Source: Planctomycetota bacterium (GTDB taxonomy: Bacteria; Planctomycetota; MHYJ01; JACQXL01). From it: DNA of 64,000 bases. The stretch is from contig JACRIK010000026.1 in assembly GCA_016235865.1 (NCBI GenBank), positions 124,001 to 188,000 of the forward strand, written 5' to 3'. This document shows, piece by piece, positions 51,351 to 59,917 of this stretch (the stretch's first letter is position 1; each line of letters starts with the position of its first letter). Below the pieces are notes generated by a model, which did not search any database, was not told where the DNA came from, and saw only the letters and a program-made list of their open reading frames with translations. Position numbers and translations under genes: made by a program.

Positions 51351-52769
51351 ATGTCCGCCATATCTAAAATCATATTCGCCGGTATTTTGGGTGGTGCCTG
51401 TCTGATAGGGACCATCAACGCCACGGATAAACCGGCGGATGACAAACCGGCCGACGCGTCCGAGCCGATCGAAGCAAGCCTGGTTTATTCCGACGACTGG
51501 GCTGTCCTGTCCAAGATTTCCACGCCTCTGCCGGCGATTACCCAGATAAATAATAACTACGTAACCATTCCCAATCCCGAGAATCAAAAAGGCTTTCGCT
51601 GCGTCGGCGAGCCGGATAAGGCCAGATTGGATACGGACGGCGATGAAGAGTTCGATACCGACATTAAGAGCAAGGAACAGTTTGTCGCGTATAAGATTAA
51701 ATACCCGAATGAACTGAAAATGAATTATAAGGTGCGGTTTTTTACCAGCGGCAAAACCCCGAGCGGCGGGCCGCTCTGGTCGTATCAGCGCGCCTGTTTC
51801 ATGACCGCCAAAACGCCCCTGGAAACATTCATTTTGATTGACGACAATACCAACGGTTCCTACGGCGATTACGGCAAGGATGCCATTGCCATCGGCTCAT
51901 CCAAGCAGGCCGGGCCGCTGTCTGCCGTTATTTCCGTGAAAGGCAAATTCTATAAGCTGGAGGTCCAGACGCTGGCTGAGCTGACGGGCACCCAGATGAA
52001 GGACCCCAAATTTACCGGCATGACCCTGCGCCTGACTCCCTGTGAGGAAGAGACCGGTAAGTTAGACCTGGTAAAAAACCTGAAACCACCGAAGGGCTCG
52101 CCCCAGGCCATAATTATCCGGCGCGGCGAGGACGCCTTTTTCCAGCTGAATAGCAAGGGCGAAACCGTCCTGCCGATCGGCGAGTATTATCTGGTCTCGG
52201 CTATATTCACGCCCCGGGTCCGGGCCCGGACCAGCGAGAAGCCCATTGCCGTCATTGAAAAGGATAAGTCTGTTGCGCCCAAGTGGGGCGCGCCTTTTAA
52301 GCTGGATATCAATGCCTTCTGCGAGAAGGGCGGCACGGAAATCATCGTCATCCCGCCCGGGAATCTTACCCCTCCTCAAGACGTCAGCAAGAATCTGGAA
52401 TGCCCGTTCATCAAGTGTGACTTCCCGAGGATTCTCGGTTCGCTGGGCGAGGAATACTACGCGCCGGACGAATTCAAGGACGAGGGCGGCTATGCCTTTC
52501 CTGATGAGAGTGTGACCTCATTTAGTGTGGACATCAGGCCCAAGGGCGCCCAAGCCAATGATAAGCCGCTCAATAAACGGGGCAATCCCTTTACGGACCG
52601 GTGGATACAGACCGATATGTCCGGCCTGGTCCAGAAATCAATACCATACTGGAATACCTACCGCTGTCCGATTGAAAGATATCGCGGGAAGGTTATCTTC
52701 AAGGTCTCGGCCAAGAGCGCGGTCTTCGGCGAGCTTTCCTTTGAGAAAGAGATTGAGGTTACGGAATAA
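51351..52769 (+). CDS. Secreted hypothetical protein, 472 aa
   Basis: The protein has a signal peptide (SAISKIIFAGILGGACLIGTINA) then an Asp/Pro-rich linker and a beta-rich body. Stretches such as KYPNELKMNYKVRFFTSGK and FLIDDNTNGSYGDYGKDAI (acidic, calcium-site-like) suggest an extracellular fold; no enzyme motif is seen. The ATG at 51351 follows GAGGAGG; starting further upstream would translate the dispersed repeat. Not recognised beyond being a long planctomycete-style secreted protein. Confidence 0.7.
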   Translation: MSAISKIIFAGILGGACLIGTINATDKPADDKPADASEPIEASLVYSDDWAVLSKISTPLPAITQINNNYVTIPNPENQKGFRCVGEPDKARLDTDGDEEFDTDIKSKEQFVAYKIKYPNELKMNYKVRFFTSGKTPSGGPLWSYQRACFMTAKTPLETFILIDDNTNGSYGDYGKDAIAIGSSKQAGPLSAVISVKGKFYKLEVQTLAELTGTQMKDPKFTGMTLRLTPCEEETGKLDLVKNLKPPKGSPQAIIIRRGEDAFFQLNSKGETVLPIGEYYLVSAIFTPRVRARTSEKPIAVIEKDKSVAPKWGAPFKLDINAFCEKGGTEIIVIPPGNLTPPQDVSKNLECPFIKCDFPRILGSLGEEYYAPDEFKDEGGYAFPDESVTSFSVDIRPKGAQANDKPLNKRGNPFTDRWIQTDMSGLVQKSIPYWNTYRCPIERYRGKVIFKVSAKSAVFGELSFEKEIEVTE

Positions 52770-52796
52770 AATAGCGTGGAGCGTATTGCGTAGAGT

Positions 52797-53591
52797 ATGT
52801 TTTTAGCCTTTGCCGTCAAAACCGCCCGCCGGGCCGGCCATTTGCTCAACTCACTGCAACCTTCTTTCAGGCAGGCCAGGACCAAGGCGACTGAACTTGA
52901 CCTGGTCACCAAGGCCGACGGACTGTCTGAAAAACTTATTATTAGCAACATCACGAGGAAATTCCCCAATCACAAAATACTGGCTGAGGAACAGTATTGC
53001 AATAGTAAATCATCCGGCTATTGTGTTGGCAAATCTGATTTTACCTGGGTGATTGACCCGCTGGACGGCACCACCAACTATTCGCATCAATTCCCGATTT
53101 ATTGCGTCTCCATAGCGCTGGTTAAAGGTAATAAAACTATCTTGGGTGTCGTTTATAATCCCAATTTGGATGAGATGTTTTATGCCTCACCCGGCCAGGG
53201 CGCATATCTGAACGGTAAGCGCATCCGTGTGTCAAAGGTTGATACCCTGAACCGGGGTTTGCTCTGCACCGGATTTCCTTATATCATCCGGCAGCATCCG
53301 GGCGATAATTTCCGCAACTTCCAGCGGTTCTGTCTGACCGCCCAGGCCATCCGCCGGGCCGGTTCTGCCGCGCTTGACCTGTGCTATCTGGCTGCCGGAC
53401 GCTTTGACGGGTTCTGGGAACGGGAGCTTAAGCCCTGGGACACGGCCGCCGGCGCGCTGATTGTTGTTGAAGCCGGCGGCAAGATAAGCGATTTCAAGGG
53501 CGGAAAATATAACCTGTTCGCGCACCGTGAAATACTGGGAAGCAACGGCCTGATACATAAGCAGATGATTAAAGTAATTAATAACCCGTAA
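52797..53591 (+). CDS. Inositol monophosphatase family protein
   Basis: The 264-residue Mg2+-dependent phosphatase has Glu in ILAEEQY, the metal-binding WVIDPLDGTTNY, and the C-terminal ELKPWDTAAGALIVVEAGG. The middle [23 protein letters not shown] is typical. The substrate may be inositol phosphate or another sugar phosphate. It stands 27 bp after the secreted protein. Confidence 0.93.
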   Translation: MFLAFAVKTARRAGHLLNSLQPSFRQARTKATELDLVTKADGLSEKLIISNITRKFPNHKILAEEQYCNSKSSGYCVGKSDFTWVIDPLDGTTNYSHQFPIYCVSIALVKGNKTILGVVYNPNLDEMFYASPGQGAYLNGKRIRVSKVDTLNRGLLCTGFPYIIRQHPGDNFRNFQRFCLTAQAIRRAGSAALDLCYLAAGRFDGFWERELKPWDTAAGALIVVEAGGKISDFKGGKYNLFAHREILGSNGLIHKQMIKVINNP

Positions 53592-53600
53592 TTATTTGTT

Positions 53601-53846
53601 ATGCCATTCCCGCACGTATTTATTAAATTGACTGACCAGGAACGGAATACTGTTGCTAAAGAACTGACCGCATTCAGTATTAAAGGAAAGTTTAAGAAAC
53701 GCAAGGCGTTGCAGGTGCTTTGGCTTTCAGACCAGGGATTCACCTTCCAGTCAATTGGCCAGCGGCTAAACTACTCTTATATCAGGGTTCGGCAGTTGAT
53801 TTATTTGTACCGGAAGCAAGGATTAAAACCCTTCCTCTCGCCATGA
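53601..53846 (+). CDS. Small helix-turn-helix protein (IS630-like HTH or remnant)
   Basis: The 81-residue protein has a helical segment with KALQVLWLSDQGFTFQSIGQRLNYSYIRVRQLIYLYRKQGL, which resembles the N-terminal HTH of IS630/Tc1-type transposases. The DDE catalytic domain is absent and the frame stops soon after. It may be a decayed transposase N-terminus or a small regulator. It starts 9 bp after the inositol monophosphatase gene, which suggests co-transcription. Confidence 0.55.
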   Translation: MPFPHVFIKLTDQERNTVAKELTAFSIKGKFKKRKALQVLWLSDQGFTFQSIGQRLNYSYIRVRQLIYLYRKQGLKPFLSP

Positions 53847-54031
53847 TAATAATTATCACCTTGGGAGGTGAAGGTGATAAATTTGCCTCTGAAGGTGATA
53901 ATTTTAGACCCCCGAAAACACTGATTTTATCACCTTCATTATATATTCTGAGCACAAAATAGCGCAAAATAGGGGGGATTCCCCATACTACCCCCCTATA
54001 CCCCCCTACCCTCTACCCCCTCCAAACTACA
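53847..54031. repeat. GAAGGTGATAA inverted/direct repeat cluster
   Basis: TTATCACCTT occurs at 53853-53862, GAAGGTGATAA at 53870-53880 and 53891-53901 (21 bp apart), and TTATCACCTTC at 53927-53937. The last two form an 11-bp stem. TCACCT/AGGTGA with a four-base loop lies at about 53856-53871. Poly-C runs follow at 53985-54020. Confidence 0.6.
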
Positions 54032-54295
54032 CTGCGCCTTGTTCTGGCATCGCCTGCTACTTATTCACGACTATACTAATACTTGTTCGGGCTTAGACTG
54101 CTATTTGCAGGCGGCTAATTTGTAGATTACACTTGGCTCGCCTGCTATTTGCAGGCGGCTAAACTGTAGATTACACTCGGCTAAACTGCTATTTGCAAGC
54201 GGCTAAACTGTAGATTACACTTGGCTCGCCTGCTATTTGCAGGTGGCTGGACTGTAGACTACACTCGGCTAAACTGCTATCTACACCGAATCACC
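54032..54295. repeat. Tandem array, 12 units of 22 bp with alternating types (array D)
   Basis: Twelve 22-bp units occur; from 54098 two types alternate, CTGCTATTTGCAGGCGG and CTGTAGATTACACTCGG, both ending in GCTAAA or GCTCGC, giving a 44-bp higher-order period. Each type carries its own dyad (CTGC-N5-GCAG and TGTA-N3-TACA). The first three units are more diverged. Confidence 0.9.
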
Positions 54296-54399
54296 CGTAT
54301 ATCCCCCTGAAATTTTATGAAGCAAAATGCGTTTAGTTTTCAGCAGGGGAATCGGTGTTTTTTCATTATTGATAACCCGCTTTACCATCTGTTATTTAT

Positions 54400-54428
54400 T
54401 TGCCTAAGCAATTGTATTAAACTATAAT
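54400..54428 (+). promoter_or_regulatory. glcD promoter, leaderless or near-leaderless
   Basis: TTGCCT (54400-54405), 17 bp, TATAAT (54423-54428), then 10 bp to the glcD ATG. The predicted leader is about 3-4 nt. Confidence 0.5.
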
Positions 54429-54438
54429 AAATTTTCAG

Positions 54439-55809
54439 ATGAAACAGGGTATATACAATCAACTCAAGGATATCATAGACCCCAAGCGGGTCTTTGATTC
54501 ACCCGAGGCGCGGATTGCCTCGTCCTACGACGCCTCGCGCAAACAGCATCTGCCTGATGTCATTGTCAATCCTATCAACACCAAGGAGATTTCGGAAGTG
54601 CTCAAGCTGGCCTATGCCAACGGAATCCCGGTCTATACCCGGGGCGCGGCGTCGTCGGTGACCGGCTCGGCTGTGCCGATTAAGGGAGGGATTGTTCTTG
54701 ATTCATCGCTGATGAACCGCATCATTGAGATAAATCCGATTAATCTGACGGCCACGGTTGAACCGGGCGTGATAGTGGCTGATTTCCAGACCGAGGTGGA
54801 GAAGCTTAATCTGTTCTATCCGCCTGACCCGGCCAGCGCCGAGTTCTGCACCCTGGGCGGCAATATCGCCACCGGCGCCGGCGGCTTGCGCTGTATCAAA
54901 TACGGCACCACCCGTGATTATGTCCTCGGACTTGAAGTTGTGTTAGCCGACGGACGGATTATCAATACCGGCAAGGGCACGTTAAAACGCGTTTCCGGCT
55001 ATGACCTGACCCGGCTGATGGTCGGCTCGGAAGGCACGCTGGGCGTATTTACCAGAATCAACCTGAAACTTATTCCCAGGCCACAGGCCCAGTCAACCAT
55101 TGCCGCTTTCTTTGCCGATTCTGAACAGGCAATCCGGTTCAGCATTGACCTGTTGAATAAAGGCATTCTGCCCCGGGCGCTGGAATATATGGACGCTACG
55201 TCCCTGAAATCAGTGGCAAAATACAAGCCGGAATTGCAGGTTCCGTCTGATGCCCAAGCCATGCTCCTGATTGAACTGGATGGTGCGCCCAATGATGTGG
55301 ACGAGCACACCGGCCAGGTCCGCAAACTCCTGCATGATGCCGGGCCGATTATGTCCAAGCGGGCCATCAGCGAAAAAGAGGCCGCCTATCTCTGGTCCAT
55401 CCGCAAGTCCCTCTCCGCGGCCCTGTTCTCCATCACCGCCCAGAAGGTCAGTGAGGATATCTGCGTGCCCCGAAGCGCGATATCCGATATTCTCAAGGTT
55501 ATTGCAGAGATAGAAGCGTCGTCCGGCATACCCATTGCCACCTTCGGGCATCTGGGTGATGGCAATTTCCACGTAAACTTTCTTATTTCATCCAAGGAAC
55601 ACGAGAATCAACTCCCGTCAGCGCTGAATCGATTATTCACTAGAACCATTGAATTAGACGGCACGCTCTCAGGCGAGCACGGTATCGGGCTGACCAAGGC
55701 CAAATATTTCCCGCTGGAATGGGGCCCGGATGAGATGTCCATATTCAAACAGGTAAAACAACTCTTTGACCCGAAGAATATCCTAAACCCGGGGAAGATA
55801 TTTGGTTAA
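54439..55809 (+). CDS. glcD: FAD-linked oxidase, glycolate oxidase subunit GlcD type
   Basis: The 456-residue FAD-binding subunit of a glycolate/lactate oxidase has FAD_binding_4 motifs PVYTRGAASSVTGSAVP and FCTLGGNIATGAGG near residues 70 and 138. The C-terminal GHLGDGNFHVNF and SGEHGIGLTKAKYF are typical of the GlcD/LldD-like family. It probably oxidises a 2-hydroxyacid and passes electrons to the Fe-S partner GlcF, which lies downstream beyond an unrelated lipoprotein gene. The substrate is inferred from the family. Confidence 0.92.
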   Translation: MKQGIYNQLKDIIDPKRVFDSPEARIASSYDASRKQHLPDVIVNPINTKEISEVLKLAYANGIPVYTRGAASSVTGSAVPIKGGIVLDSSLMNRIIEINPINLTATVEPGVIVADFQTEVEKLNLFYPPDPASAEFCTLGGNIATGAGGLRCIKYGTTRDYVLGLEVVLADGRIINTGKGTLKRVSGYDLTRLMVGSEGTLGVFTRINLKLIPRPQAQSTIAAFFADSEQAIRFSIDLLNKGILPRALEYMDATSLKSVAKYKPELQVPSDAQAMLLIELDGAPNDVDEHTGQVRKLLHDAGPIMSKRAISEKEAAYLWSIRKSLSAALFSITAQKVSEDICVPRSAISDILKVIAEIEASSGIPIATFGHLGDGNFHVNFLISSKEHENQLPSALNRLFTRTIELDGTLSGEHGIGLTKAKYFPLEWGPDEMSIFKQVKQLFDPKNILNPGKIFG

Positions 55810-55821
55810 AAGATAGCCACT

Positions 55822-55854
55822 GGCGCCGAAGCGCCATGGCGCCCTTATGGCGCC
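55822..55854. repeat. GC-rich palindromic element, intergenic copy
   Basis: This 33-bp element contains GGCGCC at both ends and GCGCCATGGCGC centrally. Its exact reverse complement (32 bp) lies inside glcF at 57476-57507. Confidence 0.85.
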
Positions 55855-55937
55855 AAAAGACACTAAGACACGAAGAATAAAAGATTCGCCGTAAAAGCGC
55901 GAGGACGCCGAGAGATTTCCGGAAAATAGGAGGAAAT

Positions 55938-57194
55938 ATGAAAAGATTAATGTTGATTTATTGCGTAATGGCTATTCTTTTATTGGGTTGCGACAAGCAG
56001 GATAGTAACCCTTCTTCGGCCAGTCAAAACACCGCTAACAGTAAACGTGACGTTTTTATAAAAGAATTGATTAGTGCGATAAAAACAGATTCAACCGATT
56101 TCATGCAGCTGGGAGAAGAAAAAGATACTCCGGCTCAATGCTTGCATCAATTGTGGGCTATTGAGATTTTAGGCGACATATATGCTAAAGAGGCGGCTCC
56201 GGAATTGATTAAATTGCTTAAACGACGCCCCGACTATCATACAACTCATTCACTGATTTATACACTAGTCAAGTTGGAAGCAAAGGAAGCAATGCCAGAC
56301 ATAGTTAATCTGTTTAACGATAAAGATGTGGCGTCGCCAAATGATATTCTTTATGCAATCAGTGTTCTTGGATATGATCAGGTAATCCCGGAATTGATAG
56401 AGTCAATTAAGGCTGGTGACTGGAGGGCCGCCGAGGCGATTATTAAGATTAACAACAAAGCGTATGTGCCGGAACTTATGAATATGCTGAACGATAAGGA
56501 TGCTAATGTGCGCCGGACCTGCGCCTCAACTCTTGGTTATCTCGGCGATAAAAGGGCCATTCCGGCTTTGATTAAGTTACTTAAGGATGAAGAGGACGTC
56601 AAGGCGGCCGCTGTTATTTCTTTGGTGAAACTTGAGGCGAAAGAAGCGATGCCCGAAATAGATAATCTGCTCAATGGTGAATTATATCGTCTTAGGCAAA
56701 CAATTAATAATGTTAAGAACGATATGGCGAAAAAGAATATTGATGATATTCCTTCGGCCGAGAAACTCACGGAATTATGCCGTAAGTCAAAGCTAATATT
56801 TGTCGGACGGATAAAAATGCTTGTTCCTACAGAATATGGATATGAAGTTGGTTATCAAACGGCTTTATATTCTAAAGAGGAAGTGTTAAAAGGTAATTGG
56901 GGAGAGATATATATACCCGTGAACCACCTTATCGCTGGCGGAAAAACGGAACTGCATGGATTTCTTAATCCGGCAAGGTTCTACGTTGGCGCAAAGGTCA
57001 TTGTCCTAGCCGGAAGGAGTAAGCCCGGATGGTGGCCTAAAATAGAATATAAGGAATACAAGATTGAGACGGATGAGTTTGTTATCCCGGCTACTTTTAA
57101 TGAAGATTATGGCGTAATGCCTTACTCTGCAAAACTGGAAGATATGATTAAGGCTGTTATAGATGGATCTAATGTTACTATTGAACCGAAGTAA
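55938..57194 (+). CDS. HEAT-repeat lipoprotein between glcD and glcF
   Basis: The 418-residue protein has a lipoprotein signal, MKRLMLIYCVMAILLLGC (Cys18), then about six HEAT repeats (for example KEAMPDIVNLFND and KRAIPALIKLLKDE, residues ~65-250). A C-terminal domain (LCRKSKLIFVGRIKMLVP to the end) may be a beta-rich fold. AGGAGGAAAT precedes the ATG. It is an unusual insert between the two glycolate oxidase genes. Codon use is more AT-rich than in glcD, suggesting a separate history. Confidence 0.75.
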   Translation: MKRLMLIYCVMAILLLGCDKQDSNPSSASQNTANSKRDVFIKELISAIKTDSTDFMQLGEEKDTPAQCLHQLWAIEILGDIYAKEAAPELIKLLKRRPDYHTTHSLIYTLVKLEAKEAMPDIVNLFNDKDVASPNDILYAISVLGYDQVIPELIESIKAGDWRAAEAIIKINNKAYVPELMNMLNDKDANVRRTCASTLGYLGDKRAIPALIKLLKDEEDVKAAAVISLVKLEAKEAMPEIDNLLNGELYRLRQTINNVKNDMAKKNIDDIPSAEKLTELCRKSKLIFVGRIKMLVPTEYGYEVGYQTALYSKEEVLKGNWGEIYIPVNHLIAGGKTELHGFLNPARFYVGAKVIVLAGRSKPGWWPKIEYKEYKIETDEFVIPATFNEDYGVMPYSAKLEDMIKAVIDGSNVTIEPK

Positions 57195-57287
57195 GAATCT
57201 GTTTATCTAATGACATGATATTGGAACTAAGCGAAGTGTGAGCGCGAGCGTCCGCGAAGCGGAGTGAGTTCCCCGTGTTCTCTGTGC

Positions 57288-57318
57288 CGGAGTTTACACT
57301 GAGCAGAGCGAATGTGTG
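57288..57318. repeat. Dispersed 31-bp repeat, copy 2, at the glcF start
   Basis: Same element as 31706-31736 with two differing bases. It runs up to the first possible glcF start codons, so the region that would hold a ribosome-binding site is made of repeat DNA. Confidence 0.7.
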
Positions 57319-57327
57319 GCAAATTTT

Positions 57328-58635
57328 ATGGATTTACAAAAAGAATTAGCCCGTTGCGCCAAGTGCGGGCAGTGCCGGTCGGTCTGTCCGGTCTTTCTGG
57401 CCTTGAAGGACGAGACCCTGGTGGCCCGGGGCCGGCTGGCGATTATTCAGGCAGGGCAGGCAGGCCAACAGATGAGCGCCATAAGGGCGCCATGGCGCTT
57501 CGGCGCCACCAACAGACCAACAGACCAATTCCGCAAGATACTTGACACCTGCTTAATGTGCCGCAGGTGCGAAGAGAACTGCCCGTCGTTGGTTGAGACA
57601 AGCGTAGTTTTTAAGTCCGAGCGCCAGAGAGTTACGGATGAAAAAGGACTGCCTTGGCTGTTGAGGTTGGGATTCAGGTGGGTCTTGCCCAATCGCTGGT
57701 TGTATAATAGCATGATGCGTCTGGCGTCTTTGGCCGGTTGGCTGTTTGGCCGCGGCGGTGCGCCGGTCCGCCACCTGCCGTTATATTTCGCCAATCTGTT
57801 CCCCGACGCTTTGGTCGGGACTCCGTTGCGACTTCGCCAGCGTATGCCGCGCTTGGCCAAGAAATCAGCATTACAACTTCGTCATTCGTCATTGGACATT
57901 AGTCATTCGCCCAAGGTATCTATCTTCCTCGGCTGCGCTGCCAACTACATCTATCCTGAGATAATAGAGGCGCTGACTTCGATTCTGGACCGGCTCAAGA
58001 TTCCCTACGTCATTCCTCAGGCTCAGGTCTGTTGCGGTATGCCGGCATTATTGTCCGGCGATGAGCAGTCCGCTAAACGCCTGATGAAAATGAATCAGGA
58101 AACATTTAAAACGGAAACTATTATAACCGTCTGTCCGACCTGCAACCGGATGCTCAGGGAAATGCGGAGTTCGGAATGGGGAATGGGGAATAAAATAGTT
58201 GATGCGGTGGAATTCCTTGAGACAGAATTAACTCAATTCCGCATTCCGCACTCGGCATTCCGCACTGCTTACCATACTCCTTGCCATTCCGCCGGCACCA
58301 AGGCGCCGGAGATTATCAAGGCATTCCTCAAGGCCAATACGGATTATCAGGAGATTGATGATATCTGTTGCGGCGGCGGGGGATTGTTCACATTCAAATA
58401 TCCGGAATTATCCGACCTGATTGGTCAGGCCAGGGTGGATTCACTGAGGGGTTCTCTAATCACCCAATCACCTAATCATCCAATCACCCAGCTTGTCACC
58501 AACTGCCCGGGTTGTATGATGCAACTGGAATATCTGTTGTCGTCAGGTAAGCATACCGTCAAGGTCCGTCACATCGTGAATCTGATTATGGACGCACATA
58601 AAACGGGTCGGCCCGCTCCACATACTCATAAGTAG
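57328..58635 (+). CDS. glcF: Glycolate oxidase iron-sulfur subunit with inserted repeats
   Basis: The 435-residue cytoplasmic Fe-S subunit accepts electrons from GlcD. Two [4Fe-4S] motifs, CAKCGQCRSVCP and CLMCRRCEENCP, are at the N-terminus, and two CCG domains follow (FLGCAANY, VCCGMPA, then YHTPCHS, ICCGGGG, NCPGCMMQ). All clusters look intact. Five low-complexity or palindromic segments are translated in frame: 57476-57507, 57802-57819, 57882-57908, 58161-58191 with 58235-58266, and 58455-58490. The ATG at 57328 is preferred over a GTG at 57316. The 3' end overlaps the convergent M28 gene by 50 bp. Confidence 0.9.
   Translation: MDLQKELARCAKCGQCRSVCPVFLALKDETLVARGRLAIIQAGQAGQQMSAIRAPWRFGATNRPTDQFRKILDTCLMCRRCEENCPSLVETSVVFKSERQRVTDEKGLPWLLRLGFRWVLPNRWLYNSMMRLASLAGWLFGRGGAPVRHLPLYFANLFPDALVGTPLRLRQRMPRLAKKSALQLRHSSLDISHSPKVSIFLGCAANYIYPEIIEALTSILDRLKIPYVIPQAQVCCGMPALLSGDEQSAKRLMKMNQETFKTETIITVCPTCNRMLREMRSSEWGMGNKIVDAVEFLETELTQFRIPHSAFRTAYHTPCHSAGTKAPEIIKAFLKANTDYQEIDDICCGGGGLFTFKYPELSDLIGQARVDSLRGSLITQSPNHPITQLVTNCPGCMMQLEYLLSSGKHTVKVRHIVNLIMDAHKTGRPAPHTHK
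57476..57507. repeat. GC-rich palindromic element, copy inside glcF
   Basis: Exact reverse complement of 55823-55854 and translated as part of the linker between the two N-terminal [4Fe-4S] motifs, where other GlcF proteins are shorter. Confidence 0.9.
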
Positions 58636-59875
58636 ATTTCCGGTCCGCCTCCGGGATGCTCAGTTCAAACGGCATCTCCACCGCGTTGGCAATCCGGCTG
58701 ACCAGTTCCAATCCGAATTGGCCCATGACCTTCAGCCCGGCCGGGCTGGTCAGGTGGATGTTGTCCAGCTTGCTATGCCCGTAGATTCCGCTGTAGCGAT
58801 TGAGCGCGATAGACGGAATTCCCTTTTCATTGAACGGAATATTGTCGCTGGAATAGGCAAAGTGCCGGGTATCAACCGGCAGTCCTTTTTCTTTGGCAAA
58901 GCTGTCCACGAAATTAGCCATGGACTCGTGCCCGCAGATGACCGTGCCGTTATTGCCGAAGATGGTGCCGGCCACGTCAAAGTTTACCACCAGTTTCACC
59001 GTCTGCGTCTTCAATGAAATCGGCGGCTTGGGACGGGTGAGTTCCCGGGCGTGCTGTTTGGTGTACGCCCAACTGCCTTTCAGTCCCATTTCCTCGCTGC
59101 CGAACCAGATGAACATCAGGGTCCGTTTGGCCGGATGCCTGGCAAAGTGTCTGGCGAATTCGGCAATGCTGACCGAGCCGCCGCCGTTATCCACCGTGCC
59201 CGGGCATTTATTGACGCTGTCATAGTGTCCGCAGATGATAATCTTCTCGTTGGGCAGTTCCGTGCCCGGGATAGTCGCCATGACATTGCGCGAGGTGGCC
59301 AGTAAATCTTTTTGTTTTAATATCACCCGGACCGTCCGGGCTGATTTATGAATCATCTCCAGCCCGTCTTCATAATTGAGCATGATGGACGGAATCCGGC
59401 CGTATGCCTTGATAAACAGCTCGTTTTGTTTCAGCTGCATCAGGGCCGGCGCCGGGCCTTGCACCCGGATGATGGCCTTGGTCTTATACTGGCGCAGTTG
59501 CTGGTGCATGGTCTTGGTGACCGCGTTGTAGGTCAGCGCGATTCTATTAGCTACGGATTTTAAATGGCTCGGCTCGGATGTGGTCAGATGGACTACTTCG
59601 GCCGTGATGCCCTTATCAGGCGTGGAACCGCTGTTGCCGATGACCGCCGCCTGGTAGGTCTTGCGATAGGGCGTTAATACCTCGAGCGACGCCTTGATGT
59701 CCTTAAAGGACTGTATCCGGAAGGTCTCTTCTTTGGGCGTCAGGCCGATTGACCGCAGATATTGCTTGAGCAGATTGGCCGCCTTTTGCTCCTCCGGCGT
59801 GCCGCCCAGCCGGGGGAATGACAGCCGTTTCAGCAGTTGGAAGGCATTGTTTTCGTCAAATATTGGGTGATTCAT
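58586..59875 (-). CDS. M28-family metallopeptidase
   Basis: The 429-residue zinc aminopeptidase-like protein has ligands in CGHYDSV, the bridging Asp in VDNGGGSVS and the catalytic Glu pair in WFGSEEMG. A further His is in YGHSKLDN. A PA-like insert lies between residues ~70 and 200. No signal peptide is seen, so it is probably cytoplasmic. I chose the ATG at 59875, since AAAGGG lies ten bases upstream; another ATG at 59884 would overlap the divergent promoter. It converges on glcF with a 50-bp overlap. Confidence 0.88.
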   Translation of the reverse strand: MNHPIFDENNAFQLLKRLSFPRLGGTPEEQKAANLLKQYLRSIGLTPKEETFRIQSFKDIKASLEVLTPYRKTYQAAVIGNSGSTPDKGITAEVVHLTTSEPSHLKSVANRIALTYNAVTKTMHQQLRQYKTKAIIRVQGPAPALMQLKQNELFIKAYGRIPSIMLNYEDGLEMIHKSARTVRVILKQKDLLATSRNVMATIPGTELPNEKIIICGHYDSVNKCPGTVDNGGGSVSIAEFARHFARHPAKRTLMFIWFGSEEMGLKGSWAYTKQHARELTRPKPPISLKTQTVKLVVNFDVAGTIFGNNGTVICGHESMANFVDSFAKEKGLPVDTRHFAYSSDNIPFNEKGIPSIALNRYSGIYGHSKLDNIHLTSPAGLKVMGQFGLELVSRIANAVEMPFELSIPEADRKSTYEYVERADPFYVRP

Positions 59876-59877
59876 AG

Positions 59878-59905
59878 TTGACATTCCCTTTCTGTTTCGT
59901 ATAAT
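59878..59905 (+). promoter_or_regulatory. Consensus promoter with very short leader
   Basis: TTGACA (59878-59883), 16 bp, TATAAT (59900-59905). The ATG at 59918 is 12 bp later, leaving only 5-7 nt of leader. The -35 lies next to the divergent M28 start. Confidence 0.7.
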
Positions 59906-59917
59906 AAAATATTATAT

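Noticed and set aside
53601-53846. Complete IS630-family insertion sequence
   Set aside because: Only an HTH region is present, with no DDE domain, terminal inverted repeats or TA duplication visible.
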